Assembly (NCBI GenBank): GCA_030562195.1
Contig: CM060202.1
Location: forward strand, 2,418,001-2,482,000
Source of the DNA: Nipponacmea schrenckii
Taxonomy: Eukaryota > Mollusca > Gastropoda > Lottiidae
DNA: 64,000 bases
Direction of reading: 5' to 3'
Shown: positions 24,605 to 36,000 of the stretch, one piece after another
Numbering within the stretch: position 1 is the stretch's first letter
How the letters are laid out: each line of letters begins with the position of its first letter
Translations under genes and position numbers: made by a program
Notes under the pieces: model-generated
The model's database searches: none
Seen by the model: the letters and a program-made list of their open reading frames with translations, nothing else
What the model was told of the DNA's origin: nothing

Positions 24605-24921
24605 TTTAGAGGGCGAGAATGCGAGAACGCGAGAAAGCGAGGACGCGAGAACGCGAGAAAGCGAGAACGCGAGAAAGCGAGAAAGCGAGAACGCGAGAAA
24701 GCGACAACACGAGAAAACAGCGCGAGAACGCGAGAAAAAGAGGGCGACAAAGCGAGAAAAAATACCCTCGTGTTCTCGCTTTCTCGCGTTCTCGCTTTCT
24801 CGTGTTTGTAATTTGAACTTTTTTTTTTTCTGAAAATGTTAGTTTCCTCACCTTCTCGCTTTCTCGCGTTCTCGTGTTCTCGCGTTGTCGCTTCCTCGCG
24901 TTCTCGCCTTCCGGTTTCTCG
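24605..24921. repeat. CGAGAA-rich palindromic array, copy 1
   Basis: GCGAGAACGCGAGAAAGCGA repeats on the left, then the mirror TCTCGCTTTCTCGCGTTCTC. The two halves can pair. A spacer with TTTTTTTCTGAAAATGTTAG is followed by a second CTCG block ending CCGGTTTCTCGAC. ORFs here (Glu/Arg-rich on one strand, Ser/Arg/Leu-rich on the other) are products of the repeat and not genes. It is the inverted partner of 26671-26910. Confidence 0.9.
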
Positions 24922-25402
24922 ACAATCGATTATTACGCATGCGTATCACATGTTTTGTTTATGATGGCACAAAGATACACTTCTCTTTCGGACCCTCTTC
25001 CAAATTCACAAATGCGTTTCCTAGTGTTGCAAAATTTCAAATGAAATTTCCAGGAAACTTTCAGGAATTTTTGGGAAATATTGGGAAAAATTGGAGATTC
25101 CGAAAATCGTATTTGTCTCTTTTTGTATTAAACAAAACAATTGTGATTTTATATAGTACACATTAAAGGTCTATGAGGTGACATATTGTTTGAATGTTGG
25201 CAAAAAGAAATGCAAAACACAAAGTTTTTTTGTCATATCTATTGTTTTGAACATTTCTATCGTAAAAAGTTAAGTCTAAACTTCATTCACATTCCAGTTG
25301 CCAAAATAAATCTACCATAATCATTGCTTCTATAGTTTGCTTAATATATGATGATTATAATTTTGACTACTTTTGACTACTACCTTCTCGATTTCATTTT
25401 AA

Positions 25403-25892
25403 AGAGGCCCAGGCTCTATTTGTTTCGGACAATCATCCGAGAGCCTCAAACACATGAAATCTTTTGGTTAGCTAATCAGAAATAGTCTACAGAGCTTACC
25501 TTTGAAATTTGAGCCTTCAAATCCATGTGTATCCATAATTATCCGTGTTTGAAAAATCATAATGTATTAAGAAATTACGAACGTCCCGCCATATTGGAAA
25601 TAGTTCGTCTTGATAATCAAAGAGTTATCCTTCCCGTCGTGCAATAGCGGTCATCTATATAAATAGACTACAACGCATTTTCAATTGTAGACTTTGTCAA
25701 CAGGACACACAATTTTCAGACTGACTGGAGACCAGCCGCGTACAGCACGGAAAAAAAAATGAAAAGTGAAATTTTTTGTTTGAGGTATATTTCAAGGTAT
25801 TTTGCGATTTTCTTAGAGCTGGAGTATTTCTGAGGACTGTTTAAATGTAACAAAGGCCCAAAACGACCCCTAAAAATCAAGCCTGGGCCGCT
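25403..25892. mobile_element. TTAA-flanked MITE (490 bp), copy 1, nested in hAT
   Basis: TTAA at 25399-25402 and 25893-25896. Terminal inverted repeats are AGAGGCCCAGGCT and AGCGGCCCAGGCT. It is about 85% identical by eye to 39788-40258. There is no ORF, so it is a non-autonomous piggyBac-type MITE by TSD. Confidence 0.85.
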
Positions 25893-26099
25893 TTAAGCAC
25901 ATCAACATTTATGTACTGCTATGGCATTATGCTTAAAATGTTGCAAAATAAAATTAAAAATGAATAATGATAAGAACTAAAGCAATTTAACACAATCACG
26001 TTGAAAAAAGAATTGGTAACTCCAATTTGGTAAATAACTAAAATATTACAAAAATCAAACTAGCCCATCAAGTGTAGAATATTAAACAAATTTAGTCAA

Positions 26100-26413
26100 T
26101 AATTTCCACGTGAGATGTTTCAACCTCACAATCACTAAGCTGTGATTCCTCTAAAAGACTATCAAAGTTGGCTTCGAACAGTCCAAGGTTAACTTTAATA
26201 GAAACAAGCATTTGTCATTTGTTAGTTTGGTAGGAGCCTTGGCGTGAATATTGCCGAATAAGGAAAAGTTGCGTTCAGATGAGGCCGAACTGAGAGGAGT
26301 TTGTAGAAGAATTGTATACAGCCTCGGTACCACATAGGCCTTTCCACCAGGTTTCGCAGACGCCCATACCCCTTCTCCTTTCCAAAGGCACTGAACTTCA
26401 CAAGGCTGGCCAT
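26100..26413 (-). pseudogene. hAT transposase C-terminal (dimerisation) fragment
   Basis: PRLYTILLQTPLSSASSERN then FSLFGNIHAKAPTKLTNDK matches the hAT C-terminal dimerisation motif (P-x-SSA-x-SER-x-FS). The preceding KGEGVW... residues are readable in the same frame. The catalytic RNase-H region is absent. Confidence 0.8.
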
Positions 26414-26670
26414 TACTTTGTCCAGATGGAGATGTTAAAAATAAAATTATGTCAAATAACTTTTATAATTAAAAAAAAAAAAAAAAAATTCAATATTTCC
26501 AAAATTTCCCAGCCCTTGAAAGTTTCCAAAAATTACCAGGTAAATTTCCAAAATTACCGGAAAGTTCCCAAGCCCCACTAGCGTATCCTTTATTAAAATT
26601 TTATCATTCGAGTGGCTAATTTGTTAACTTTAAGGGCTATGAAACTTTTATTTTTATATAGCATTTAATG

Positions 26671-26910
26671 GGAAACCGGAACGCGAGAAAGCGAGACCGC
26701 GAGAAAGCGAGAAAGCAGGAACGCGAGAACGCGAGGAAACTTTCATTTTCAGAAAAAAGCACTCTGTTATTAAAATTTACAAACGCGAGAACACGAGAAA
26801 AGTTTTTCTCGCTTTGTCGCCCTCATTTTCTCGCGTTCTCGCCCTGTTTCCTCGTGTTGTCGCTTTCTCGCGTTCTCGTCCCTCGCTTTCTCGCGTTCTC
26901 GCGTTCTCGC
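26671..26910. repeat. CGAGAA-rich palindromic array, copy 2 (inverted)
   Basis: Starts GGAAACCGGAACGCGAGAAA, the reverse complement of the end of copy 1. It carries the same spacer (TTTCATTTTCAGAAAAAA) and ends TTCTCGCGTTCTCGC. Together with copy 1 it forms a large inverted repeat around the hAT element. Confidence 0.9.
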
Positions 26911-27185
26911 TGCAGATGTACGAGCTTATACAGTGCAGTAGGTTAGACGCTTGCTCGCTAATCCATGGTTCAATCCTGCAAAGATCGATTTCTGATTCTT
27001 TCGGCCTCAAAATTTGGAAATCGCAAAAAGAGTAGGTGTTGCCGCTGTCCTGACAAAATTTCCCTTATTACACACTGCATGGCGTTGTCCGTCGTCGTAA
27101 CCCCATAAGGTGCAAGAGAGTACGACGCAAGATTCCATTCCATTCATTTCATTTCCCTGAAACTCTAGGAGTGTAAAGAGGTCGC
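26911..27185 (+). mobile_element. tRNA-derived SINE, copy 1
   Basis: The head has GTGCAGTAGGTTAGACGC (A-box-like) and ATGGTTCAATCCTGC (B-box). The body contains GTAGGTGTTGCCGCTGTCC and CACTGCATGGCGTTGTCC, and the tail is CATTCCATTCATTTCATTTC. It is nearly identical to 34415-34692, and in both places a family A array follows directly. Confidence 0.85.
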
Positions 27186-28375
27186 CCACATGAAATGGGG
27201 GGGGGGGGTATATTGTTGTCACCCACGTCCGTCCGTCCGTCCGTCCGTCCACGATTGCTCGTAAACACTCTAGAGTTTTTGAAGAAACTTGATATGAGTG
27301 TTTATGATCACGTAAGGATGAACCCTATTGAAAATCATTATGAGTTCTTGCCCTTTGCTTGAATGGCTCGTAAACACTCTACAATGTGCAATTCTTGACG
27401 GATTTTGATGAAACTTAGTGCGAGAGTTTTTTTATTACTCAAGGATGAACCCTATTTGGATCAGCGAAATCGAAAAATATTTAATATGAGTTCTTGAAAA
27501 CGCGTTCAATTTTAGCTTGTAAACACTCTTGAAAGAATAATTCTTAATGGATTTTGATGGAACTTGGCTTGAGTATTTGTTATCACCCAAGGATGACCCC
27601 TATCGAAAATCAGTTAAATCGAAAAATATTAAGTATCAGTAATTGCCCTTGTTTTTGAAAACGTGTTCGATTTTTGGCCTGTAAACACTCTATAAAGCAC
27701 AATTCTTGACCGATTGTGACAACACTTGCTGAAATTGTTTAATACCACCCAAGGATGATCCCTATTGAAAATAAAAAAAATCGAAATGTATTTAATATAA
27801 ATACTTGCCCTTGTTCTTTAAAATGAGTTCGATTTTGCCCCGTAAACACTCTACAAGTCACAATTCTTGAGTTATTTTGAAGAAACTTGACATGAGTATT
27901 TTTAATCACCTATATGAACCCTATTGAAAATCAGATAAATGGAAAAATATTTAGTATCAGTTATTGCGCTTCCTTTTGAAAACTCTTCAAAATTTTAACT
28001 TGTAAACCCTTAGGAACGCACAATGCTTTACAGATTTGACAAAACTTGCTTAAATTGTAAATTATCACCCAAGGATGAACCCTGTTGAAAATAAGGAATA
28101 TCACAAAATATTTAATATGAATTATTGCCCATGTTCTTTAAAAAACACGTTCGTTTTTTTTGCCCGTTAAAGCACAATTAAAACACGTTAAAGGCAGAAC
28201 TCCATACAGATTTCGATTGATTTTGTTAAAATTGTATGTTATCACACAAGAGTGAACCCTTTAAATAATCAAAAATACTGAAAAATATTTAATGAGTAAT
28301 TGCCTTGTTATTAGGAATAATTCTTGACAGATCTTGAAACTTAGTAATATTGTACATTTATCACCCTAGAAAAGA
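27186..28375 (+). repeat. Pearl-like family A element, copy 1 (~160-bp units)
   Basis: A G-run and a (GTCC)n head at 27228-27250 are followed by about seven units landmarked by GTAAACACTCTA at 27261, 27370, 27519, 27681, 27842 and 28002. Each unit continues ATTTTGATGAAACTT, AAGGATGAACCCTATTGAAA and AAATCGAAAAATATTTAAT. The layout (microsatellite head, tandem core, no ORF) resembles pearl/Helitron-related non-autonomous elements of bivalves. Confidence 0.8.
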
Positions 28376-28782
28376 AGTATATATGATTTAAGGTTGAATA
28401 TTTCATTTTTTATTCATAATCAATGCTGCCAGTGGGTAAATATTACCTTGCCTGGCAAGCTATCTTATATCCTAAATTGTGTTTGGTGATGATAGTTATC
28501 GGTATGTAAATAAAATTTGTAATCACGCTCTTGTATAACGTGTGACAATACATTTATCTTATATAGCGACAGTTATCATAACCCTTCACAATCCTCATAT
28601 TCTTCATTCACACACTCACTGTCTACAGAGATACAATTAATAAAGTTCAAGCCATAAAAATGTAACGAGTACACTCTTCAGAAGATACTTTAGTTCGGTC
28701 TCGAAGAAATTGGAATGAACAATGTAACTGGCGTCGTCAGATTTTGTTTAAGTTGATAATATATGCATTTTGCTTATTCATT
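28376..28782. other. Spacer without recognised features
   Basis: AT-rich sequence between the family A array and the 608-bp-module element. Nothing else is seen. Confidence 0.5.
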
Positions 28783-28892
28783 GCGTGGCAAATAAAATTT
28801 GTCACGCTTTGTTTTCGTTCGGATTATTTTTTTTTTTTTTTTTTTTTTTTGCGTGGCAAATAAAATTTGTCACGCTTTGTTTTCGTTCGGAT

Positions 28893-28940
<48 letters not shown>

Positions 28941-30378
28941 GGAAGCTCGCTAGCCCAAACGGAAAAAGATAGACTATTTCTGTTTTCACCAATGGTTTTT
29001 ATATGGGCTGGAATCAAAAATGAATATCTAACATGAAATTTTCGCTAACCCGAAAGTGGCTAATTGCATAATATGCAAATAAGATTTCAAGCTAGCTCGG
29101 GCCCTAATAGTCGCATCGGTCTGAAATTTACAGGATATATATAGATAGGCAGCGCAATTAAAACTACATCATCAAAATTTTTTTATCACTTCCGGTTTGG
29201 GCGTGGGGACTTCCGGTTTTGTCGTCTCATGTCGGGCGACCCTGCTTCCCATGTAATTCAAGATTCTAAACAAAAACAGTATATTTTAGCTATACTAAAT
29301 GATTTTAATCCCCTGAGATGAAGAAAAATTAAATTGAATGTTGCGCATGCGCAGTTTTCAAAAATGGCAAATTTTCTTAAAAATTTAATAAGTCCGCCAA
29401 TTATTAACTGATTTTTATGATTTTGGTGTCTATCGAAACCTTGATACTTTATCTAAAAAATGTTGGGAACAGAATTTTGATTTTCGAATTTGAATTTTTT
29501 TTATGCCCGTTCGAATTTTTCGAAAATTTAAAACTCTATATCTCGTGACCTTGACCTTCAATGACCTTGACATTTGAGATGTAGAATGTCCTTGACCTCA
29601 GCTGTCTATAGATGTGCTGATATAGCATGCCAAATATTAACTTCCGGTTTTATAGCCCACCGAAATCTGACTATTTTGCAATTTTGGACGGTTATGTTAC
29701 ACTTACGGGCTCTAATGTTCGGATCGATCTGAAATTTACAGGATATAGATAGATACGCAACACAATTAAAAATATATCATCAAAACTTTTTGATCACTTC
29801 CGGTTTGGGCGTGGGGACTTCCGGTTTTTTATCTCATTTCGGGCGACCCTACATCCCGTGTAATTCAAGAATGTAAGCAAAAATAGTATATATTAGCTAT
29901 ACAAAATAATTTGCATCCCTCGAGAAAAAAAAAGAAACAAATTCCAATTGCTAATAAAATTTATTTACTTTTTTGTAAAATTTTTGCATACAAATTCAAA
30001 AAATATCTCTTTATAAAGCTTATAAAGCTTTATAAATTTTCTCTCTATGTTAATTACAACCAAAGTTAAAAAATAATGTTTAAATTTGAATATAGAGAGT
30101 TTAAATTTCATGACAAATTGTCATCTTACTACCTACTTAAATTTTGGTTTGGAATTTATGTAAATATCCTACCGAAATCTTAGACATGTACAAAAATCTA
30201 ATAAGGAACTGATAGTAGAAACTTATAGTAGAAAAAATTGCCTATATAGCGGAAAGTTTACGCTTACAATTGTAGGCTGAAAAGTACCGGAATTGAAAGC
30301 TAGCAGGTTAGAAGTTTCAAAATGTTCGAAATCCATGGGATAACGCATAGTTGCCACGCTCGGAGCTGTTCACAGTTC

Positions 30379-30380
<2 letters not shown>
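28783..30380. mobile_element. 608-bp-module element, copy 1
   Basis: The head GCGTGGCAAATAAAATTTGT then CACGC is a perfect-looking short hairpin. It occurs twice (28783 and 28851), each followed by a T-run (T45 at 28895-28939). The body begins GGGAAGCTCGCTAGCCCAAA. It contains two diverged copies of a ~608-bp module (CTGAAATTTACAGGATAT at 29121 and 29729). The tail ends TAGTTGCCACGCTCGGAGCT ... CACAGTTCTA. GTTGCCACGC is the inverse of the head. There is no ORF of note and the class is unknown. Confidence 0.75.
29546..29570 (-). promoter_or_regulatory. Paired nuclear-receptor-like half-sites in the repeat
   Basis: TGACCTTGA occurs at 29546-29554 and 29562-29570. On the minus strand this is TCAAGGTCA, the extended half-site bound by NR5A/FTZ-F1 and ERR-type receptors. 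The same pair recurs at 31021-31045, 48656-48680 and 48948-48972. The motif is seen; function is inference. Confidence 0.4.
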
Positions 30381-30414
<34 letters not shown>

Positions 30415-30415
<1 letters not shown>

Positions 30416-32912
30416 GGAAGCTCGCTAGCCCAAACGGAAAAAGATAGACTATTTCTGTTTTCACCAATGGTATTTATATGGGCTGGAATCAAAATTGAAT
30501 GTCTAACATGAAATTTTCGCTAACCCGAAAGTGGCTAATTGCATAATATGCAAATAAGATTTCAAGCTAGCTCGGGCCCTAATAGTCGCATCGGTCTGAA
30601 ATTTACAGGATATAGATAGATAGGCAGCGCAATTAAAACTACATCATCAAAATTTTTTGATCACTTCCGGTTTGGGCGTGGGGACTTCCGGTTTTTTCTT
30701 CTCATGTCGGGCGACCCAGCTTCCCATGTAATTCAAGATTCTAAACAAAAACAGTATATTTTAGCTATACTAAATGATTTTAATCCCCTGAGATGCAGAA
30801 AAATTAAATTGAATGTTGCGCATGCGCAGTTTTCAAAAATAGCAAATTTTCTTAAAAATTTAATAAGTCCGCCAATTATTAACCGATTTTTATGATTTTG
30901 GTGTCTATCGAAACCTTGATATTTTATCTAAAAAATGTTGGGAACAGAATTTTGATTTTCGAATTTGAATTTTTTTTATGCCCGTTCGAATTTTTCGAAA
31001 ATTTAAAACTCTATATCTCGTGACCTTGACCTTCAATGACCTTGACATTTGAGATGTAGAATGTCCTTGACCTCAGCTGTCTATAGATGTGCTGATATTG
31101 CATGACAAATATTAACTTCCGGTTTTATAGCCCACCGAAATCTGACTATTTTGCAATTTTGGACGGTTATGTTACACTTTCGGGCTCTAATGTTCGGATC
31201 GATCTGAAATTTACAGGATATAGATAGATACGCAACACAATTAAAAATATATCATCAAAATTTTTTGATCACTTTCGGTTTGGGCGTGGGGACTTCCGGT
31301 TTTTTTATCTCATTTCAGGCGACCCTACATCCCGTGTAATTCAAGAATGTAAGCAAAAACAGTATATCTTAGCTATACAAAATAATTTGCATCCCTCAAG
31401 AAGAAAAAAATTGCAATTGCTAGTTGCGCATGCGCCATTTTTCCGAGAATGGCAAATTTTCTTTAAAATTTAATTAGTCCGTCATTTATTATCCGATTTG
31501 TATGATTTTGATATCTATCAAAACCTTGCTCCCTTATCTAAAGGATGTTTGAAACAGAATTTTGATTTTCGAACATAAATTTATTTTATGCCCGTTTGAA
31601 TTTTTTGAAAATTTGAAATTCTATATCTTGTGACCTTCACCTTCAATGACCTTGAAATTTTCCATATAGAATGGCCTTGACCTGTCTATAGATATGACTA
31701 TAATGAATGAAAAATATCAACTTCTGGGTTTTATAGCCAACCGAATTCTGACATTTTTGAAACTTTGAACGGCACTATTACATTTCCTTATGAACACATT
31801 GACTTGAGATTTTCTGTTTTATAATAGCCTCAAAACTCTTCAATAAAGGATATATGCCAAAAGTGCAGAAGCATATTTTAAAAAAGCAAAATTAAATTTT
31901 ACAACTCTAGTACTAACATAAAATATATTCATCCCACATCAATGTGGTATACATCAATCGACTCCAAATTAAATTGTCTCTTAAATGATATGCGACATGG
32001 TCGTTTTACCATGAAAATTTAAGCATTAATTTTAGATAAATTAACAAAATAAATACCAATTTTGGGTTTTTTATTTCATAAAATCTGTTTCAAATTGATC
32101 AGTCAGGGTGTTAAAGGCTGTTATATAACATGTCAGTAAAACTGGTGGTTTAAATTTTCACACCTACTTGTCAAATCACTGAGCTGGGGAACAAATTAAT
32201 CTGATTATGTAATTTCTTAAAATATTTCCATTCAAATTCAAAACATGCATCAAGTTAAAGAAGTAAATTCGCTTGTCATTGATCAGTTCGAATTTTGTTC
32301 GTATCTTAAATAGAAATGATTTTATAAAAAAAAATGTCAAATACAGGCATGTGAAGAGTAGCAGACATATAAGTCTTATAAAACGCAGATGAACTATTGA
32401 CCACTTTAGTCACGGTTCAACGCACACAGGTGGCCAAAGAGTAAATTAATCTAATGATATAATCTGATAACCCTAATAAAATTTATTTTTTTGTAAAATT
32501 TTTGCATACAAATTCAAAAAATATCTCTTTATAAAGCTGTGAATAAGCAAATTATCACATAGCTTGAATTTTCTCTCTATGTTAATTACAACCAAAGTTA
32601 CAAAATAATGTTTAAATTTGAATATAGAGAGTTTAAATTTCATGACAAATTGTCATCTTACTACCTACTTAAAATTTGGTTTGGAATTTATGTAAATATC
32701 CTACCGAAATCTTAGACATGTACAAAAATCTAATAAGGAACTGATAGTAGAAACTTATAGTAGAAAAAATTGCCTCTATAGCGGAAGGTTTACGCTTACA
32801 ATTGTAGGCTGAAAAGTACCGGAATTGAAAGCTAGCAGGTTAGAAGTTTCAAAATGTTCGAAATCCATGGGATAACGCATAGTTGCCACGCTCGGAGCTG
32901 TTCACAGTTCTA
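30415..32912. mobile_element. 608-bp-module element, copy 2 (headless, extended)
   Basis: The body starts at 30415 directly after a T34 run that follows the end of copy 1. Modules begin around 30596 and 31204, and a third partial, more diverged module runs about 31400-31790. About 700 bp of other AT-rich sequence (31790-32480) follows, then the shared tail 32480-32912 ending CACAGTTCTAGTT. The arrangement suggests head-to-tail joining of two elements. Confidence 0.7.
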
Positions 32913-33009
32913 GTTTGTGCTTACATGTATCTTCATCATTCAACTATGCTAACTGGCTCGTTTCATGTCTATCTCATTCTTTTGTCGGTATTTTTACATG
33001 GTACATTTA

Positions 33010-36000
33010 TTATTTATTATTTACAGTTTCAACAGTTTCGACGTTGGTAGGTAATACTCCATCTATGACGAATGTAGGTCCTTCTAGCATATTTTCTGTT
33101 GTCTCCAAATCTTTTACAACTTCTGAAATAAAAAATTCACCGAAAATTTTGAGCTGGTTTATTGATTAAATTAATATGACTAGTCAAATGAATTAGTAGT
33201 GCTATAAGCAATAAACAACACGATAACAAAACCTGATACACCACCGGGTGTCATTAAGTATAGTCTACGATTATGGAACGAATTATAATACTTTTAATTG
33301 AGTCATTAAAAGAAAGTTACAAAGCATCTTTTTTTAAGAACCATTACCTAATAAAAACGTGTATCTATAGATTATGACCAATGTAGTGCAGTATGAGTGC
33401 CATACCCAGTTCAATAATCGTAATGTAAAAATAAATATTTAGGAATATTATATTAATGTAGCACATAGTCTACGTGTCTATCGGGCATGTTCAATCGCTT
33501 GCTTACGTACAACTTACCACTTGTTAACAACTAAATCAAAAGAAACAAAACATATCATAGCTTTAAAAGAATTTCTTAAAATTGCAATGATGGTTAAAGA
33601 TTTTATATTATGTGAGGTCAGTGTCACAAAAAAGAAGAACTGGGGCCTGGTACAAATGTAGGAAGAAACTAGGTCGTGATGATATGATGAGCAGATTTCA
33701 TCGTTTTTCTCAATGGTTTCGACGCGAAGAAAACAATATACGAACTGGTGATATACGGGTTTGTTATTTTGAAACTATTTCCTGACAAATTTCAAATGCT
33801 TTTCCTATGCTAAAAATATTATTGAATCATACAAAAGACGGTAGGATGCGGTAGTGTCACAATTAATTCACTTTTAGACATCTATTGATGTAATATATCT
33901 TAAATAAATAGTCTTCTCTTGACTGACCAACTGGTTCTTTAATCGTCCCAACCTATTAACAATTTCCCTATAAACTCGTTGTTTACATCTTAAAATCTAA
34001 AATAGTTGGAAGATTATGGGTGAACTTTTTTTCTAAGCGACTGTGAAATCCCTCTAAATTGTTGTTGGTGCGAGTGTGTTGTAATGGTTCCAAAGATGGA
34101 TGGGAAATCTGGCATCATCTACCCAGGTAGTTGTGATATAGTCATGGAAGGCAACCTCCTACATCTGGCGCATTCTCCATGGTATCGATACACGTTTCTT
34201 GAAAATGTTGTGAATGCGAAAGGACGGACCTTCTCAGAAGCATTTACAGGACAATATAATATAACAATGTTATCATCATAATTGTACAGAGACGACATAT
34301 TGATAAAGAAAAGTACAGCATTAGTTGGAATTCGCAATTTTTTTTTCATGGCTCAATATTGGCAGTGTAGTGGTATTAAGAAGTAAGATTCATTCTTGTA
34401 TATTATCATAAAAGCTGCAGATGTACGAGCTTATACAGTTCAGTGAGTTAGACGCTTGCTCGCTTATCCATGGTTCAATCCCGCAAAGATCGACTTCGGA
34501 TTCTTTCTGCCTCAAAATTTGGAAATCGCAAAAAGAGTAGGAGTTGCCGCTGTACTGACAAAATTTCCCTTATTACACACTGCATGGCGTTGTCCGTCGT
34601 CGTAAGTCCATAAGGTGCAGAATAGTACGACGCAAGATTCCATTCCATTCATTTCATTTCCCTGAAACTCGAAGAGTGTAAAGAGGTCGCCCAATTTTTA
34701 TACGCCCACAGGAAATGGCGGGCGTATATTGTCGTCACCCCCGTCCGTCCGTCCGTCCACAATTGCTCGTTAACACTCTAGAGGGCGCATTTCTTAACGG
34801 ATTTTGATGTTACTTGATATGAGTGTTAATGATCACGCAAGGATGAACCCTATTGGAAATCAGCGAAATCGGAGTTCTTGCCCTTTTCTTGAATGGCTCG
34901 TAAACACTCTACAGTATTCAATTCTTGGCGGATTTTGATGAAACTTAGTGCGAAAGTTTTTTATAACTCAAGGATGAACCATATTAAAAATCAGCGAAAT
35001 CGAAAAATATTTAATTTGAGTTATAGCCCTTGTTCTTTAAAACACTCCTGAAAGAATAATTCTTAATGGATTTTGATGAAACTTGGCTTGAGGATCACCA
35101 ATCTTGAATGAAAAATATTTGAGTATTCATGTTTAAAGGTTTTTGCTTGAAACACTCAAGAATTTGACAAAACTTGCTGAAATTGTTTAATATCACCCAA
35201 GGATGAACCCTATTGAAAATAAAAAAAATCGAAAAATATTTAATATAAATTATTGCCCTTGTTCTTTAAAACTCGTTTCGGATTTTTGTCCCCGTTAAAA
35301 CTTTAAGGACAATTCATAAAGAAATTTAATGATGAATTATGTCATGTTCTTAAAACATCGAATTGGACTTGTAAATTTTCAGGGGACAAACCATCAGAAG
35401 AAGACTGAATATGAAAATCAAAAAACGAAAAATGATTAATTGTGTTCATTAGTTGTTAATCTATCCACTGAAATGCTTGGACAATTCCATTTATACTATA
35501 GGTATTTACTATTTTCAGAATTTGATTTAATTTATGAGAACTAAGATTATGAGTAATGGGAATTATGAGTAATGGGAACACACCTGTACATCTATTATGG
35601 ACGCAAATTGCTTGACCAATTTACATACAGTACATGGTTTGCTGTCTCCGGACACAAGTTGAAATCATCAACAAAAACATGTTCATTTAACAAGATTGCA
35701 ATATCTAAGCTTCTTAAGTCTCCGACATGTCAGATTTTAAAAAAGTAAGTTCTGTCTTAAGTTCGGCAGACTTAAAATTTCACCATTGTCTTAAGTTCGG
35801 CAAACTTAAGTTGTCTGGTGAAAACGGATTAGTGGTGAAAATAGTCCTGGTAGGTTGGCAAATTAGATATTTTCCAAATATGATTTAAAGAACATACCCT
35901 TCGTAGTGTAAATTTCTTGCATAGGCCATACTCGATCTGTGATATTGAATATTAGCAGTAGAATAAAACAGGAAGCAGAATATGATCTCCAAACCCATCT

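Larger units (their letters stand above)
25014..26588 (-). mobile_element. hAT transposon remnant, 1559 bp, with 8-bp TSD
   Basis: Flanked by GCGTTTCC (25014-25021) and GCGTATCC (26581-26588), an 8-bp target duplication with one mismatch. The ends read TAGTGTTGC and, inverted, TAGTGGGGC. The subterminal TTTCCAGG/GGGAAAT motifs are mirrored at the two ends. It carries a C-terminal transposase piece and a nested TTAA MITE, so it is non-functional. It lies in the spacer of the inverted CGAGAA pair. Confidence 0.85.

Noticed and set aside
24524..24851. Overlapping Glu/Arg-rich and Ser/Leu/Arg-rich ORFs on both strands
   Set aside because: They are translations of the CGAGAA array in all frames; the same happens at 26668-27010.
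28783..30380. Calling the 608-bp-module element a Helitron
   Set aside because: The CTAG-T 3' end is suggestive, but there is no TC 5' start, no clear 3' hairpin at the right distance, and no Rep/helicase.
30704..30895. ORF starting MSGDPASHVIQDSKQ, found again near 48342
   Set aside because: Lies within the 608-bp-module repeat, has no donor/acceptor or domain, and is broken in other copies of the module.
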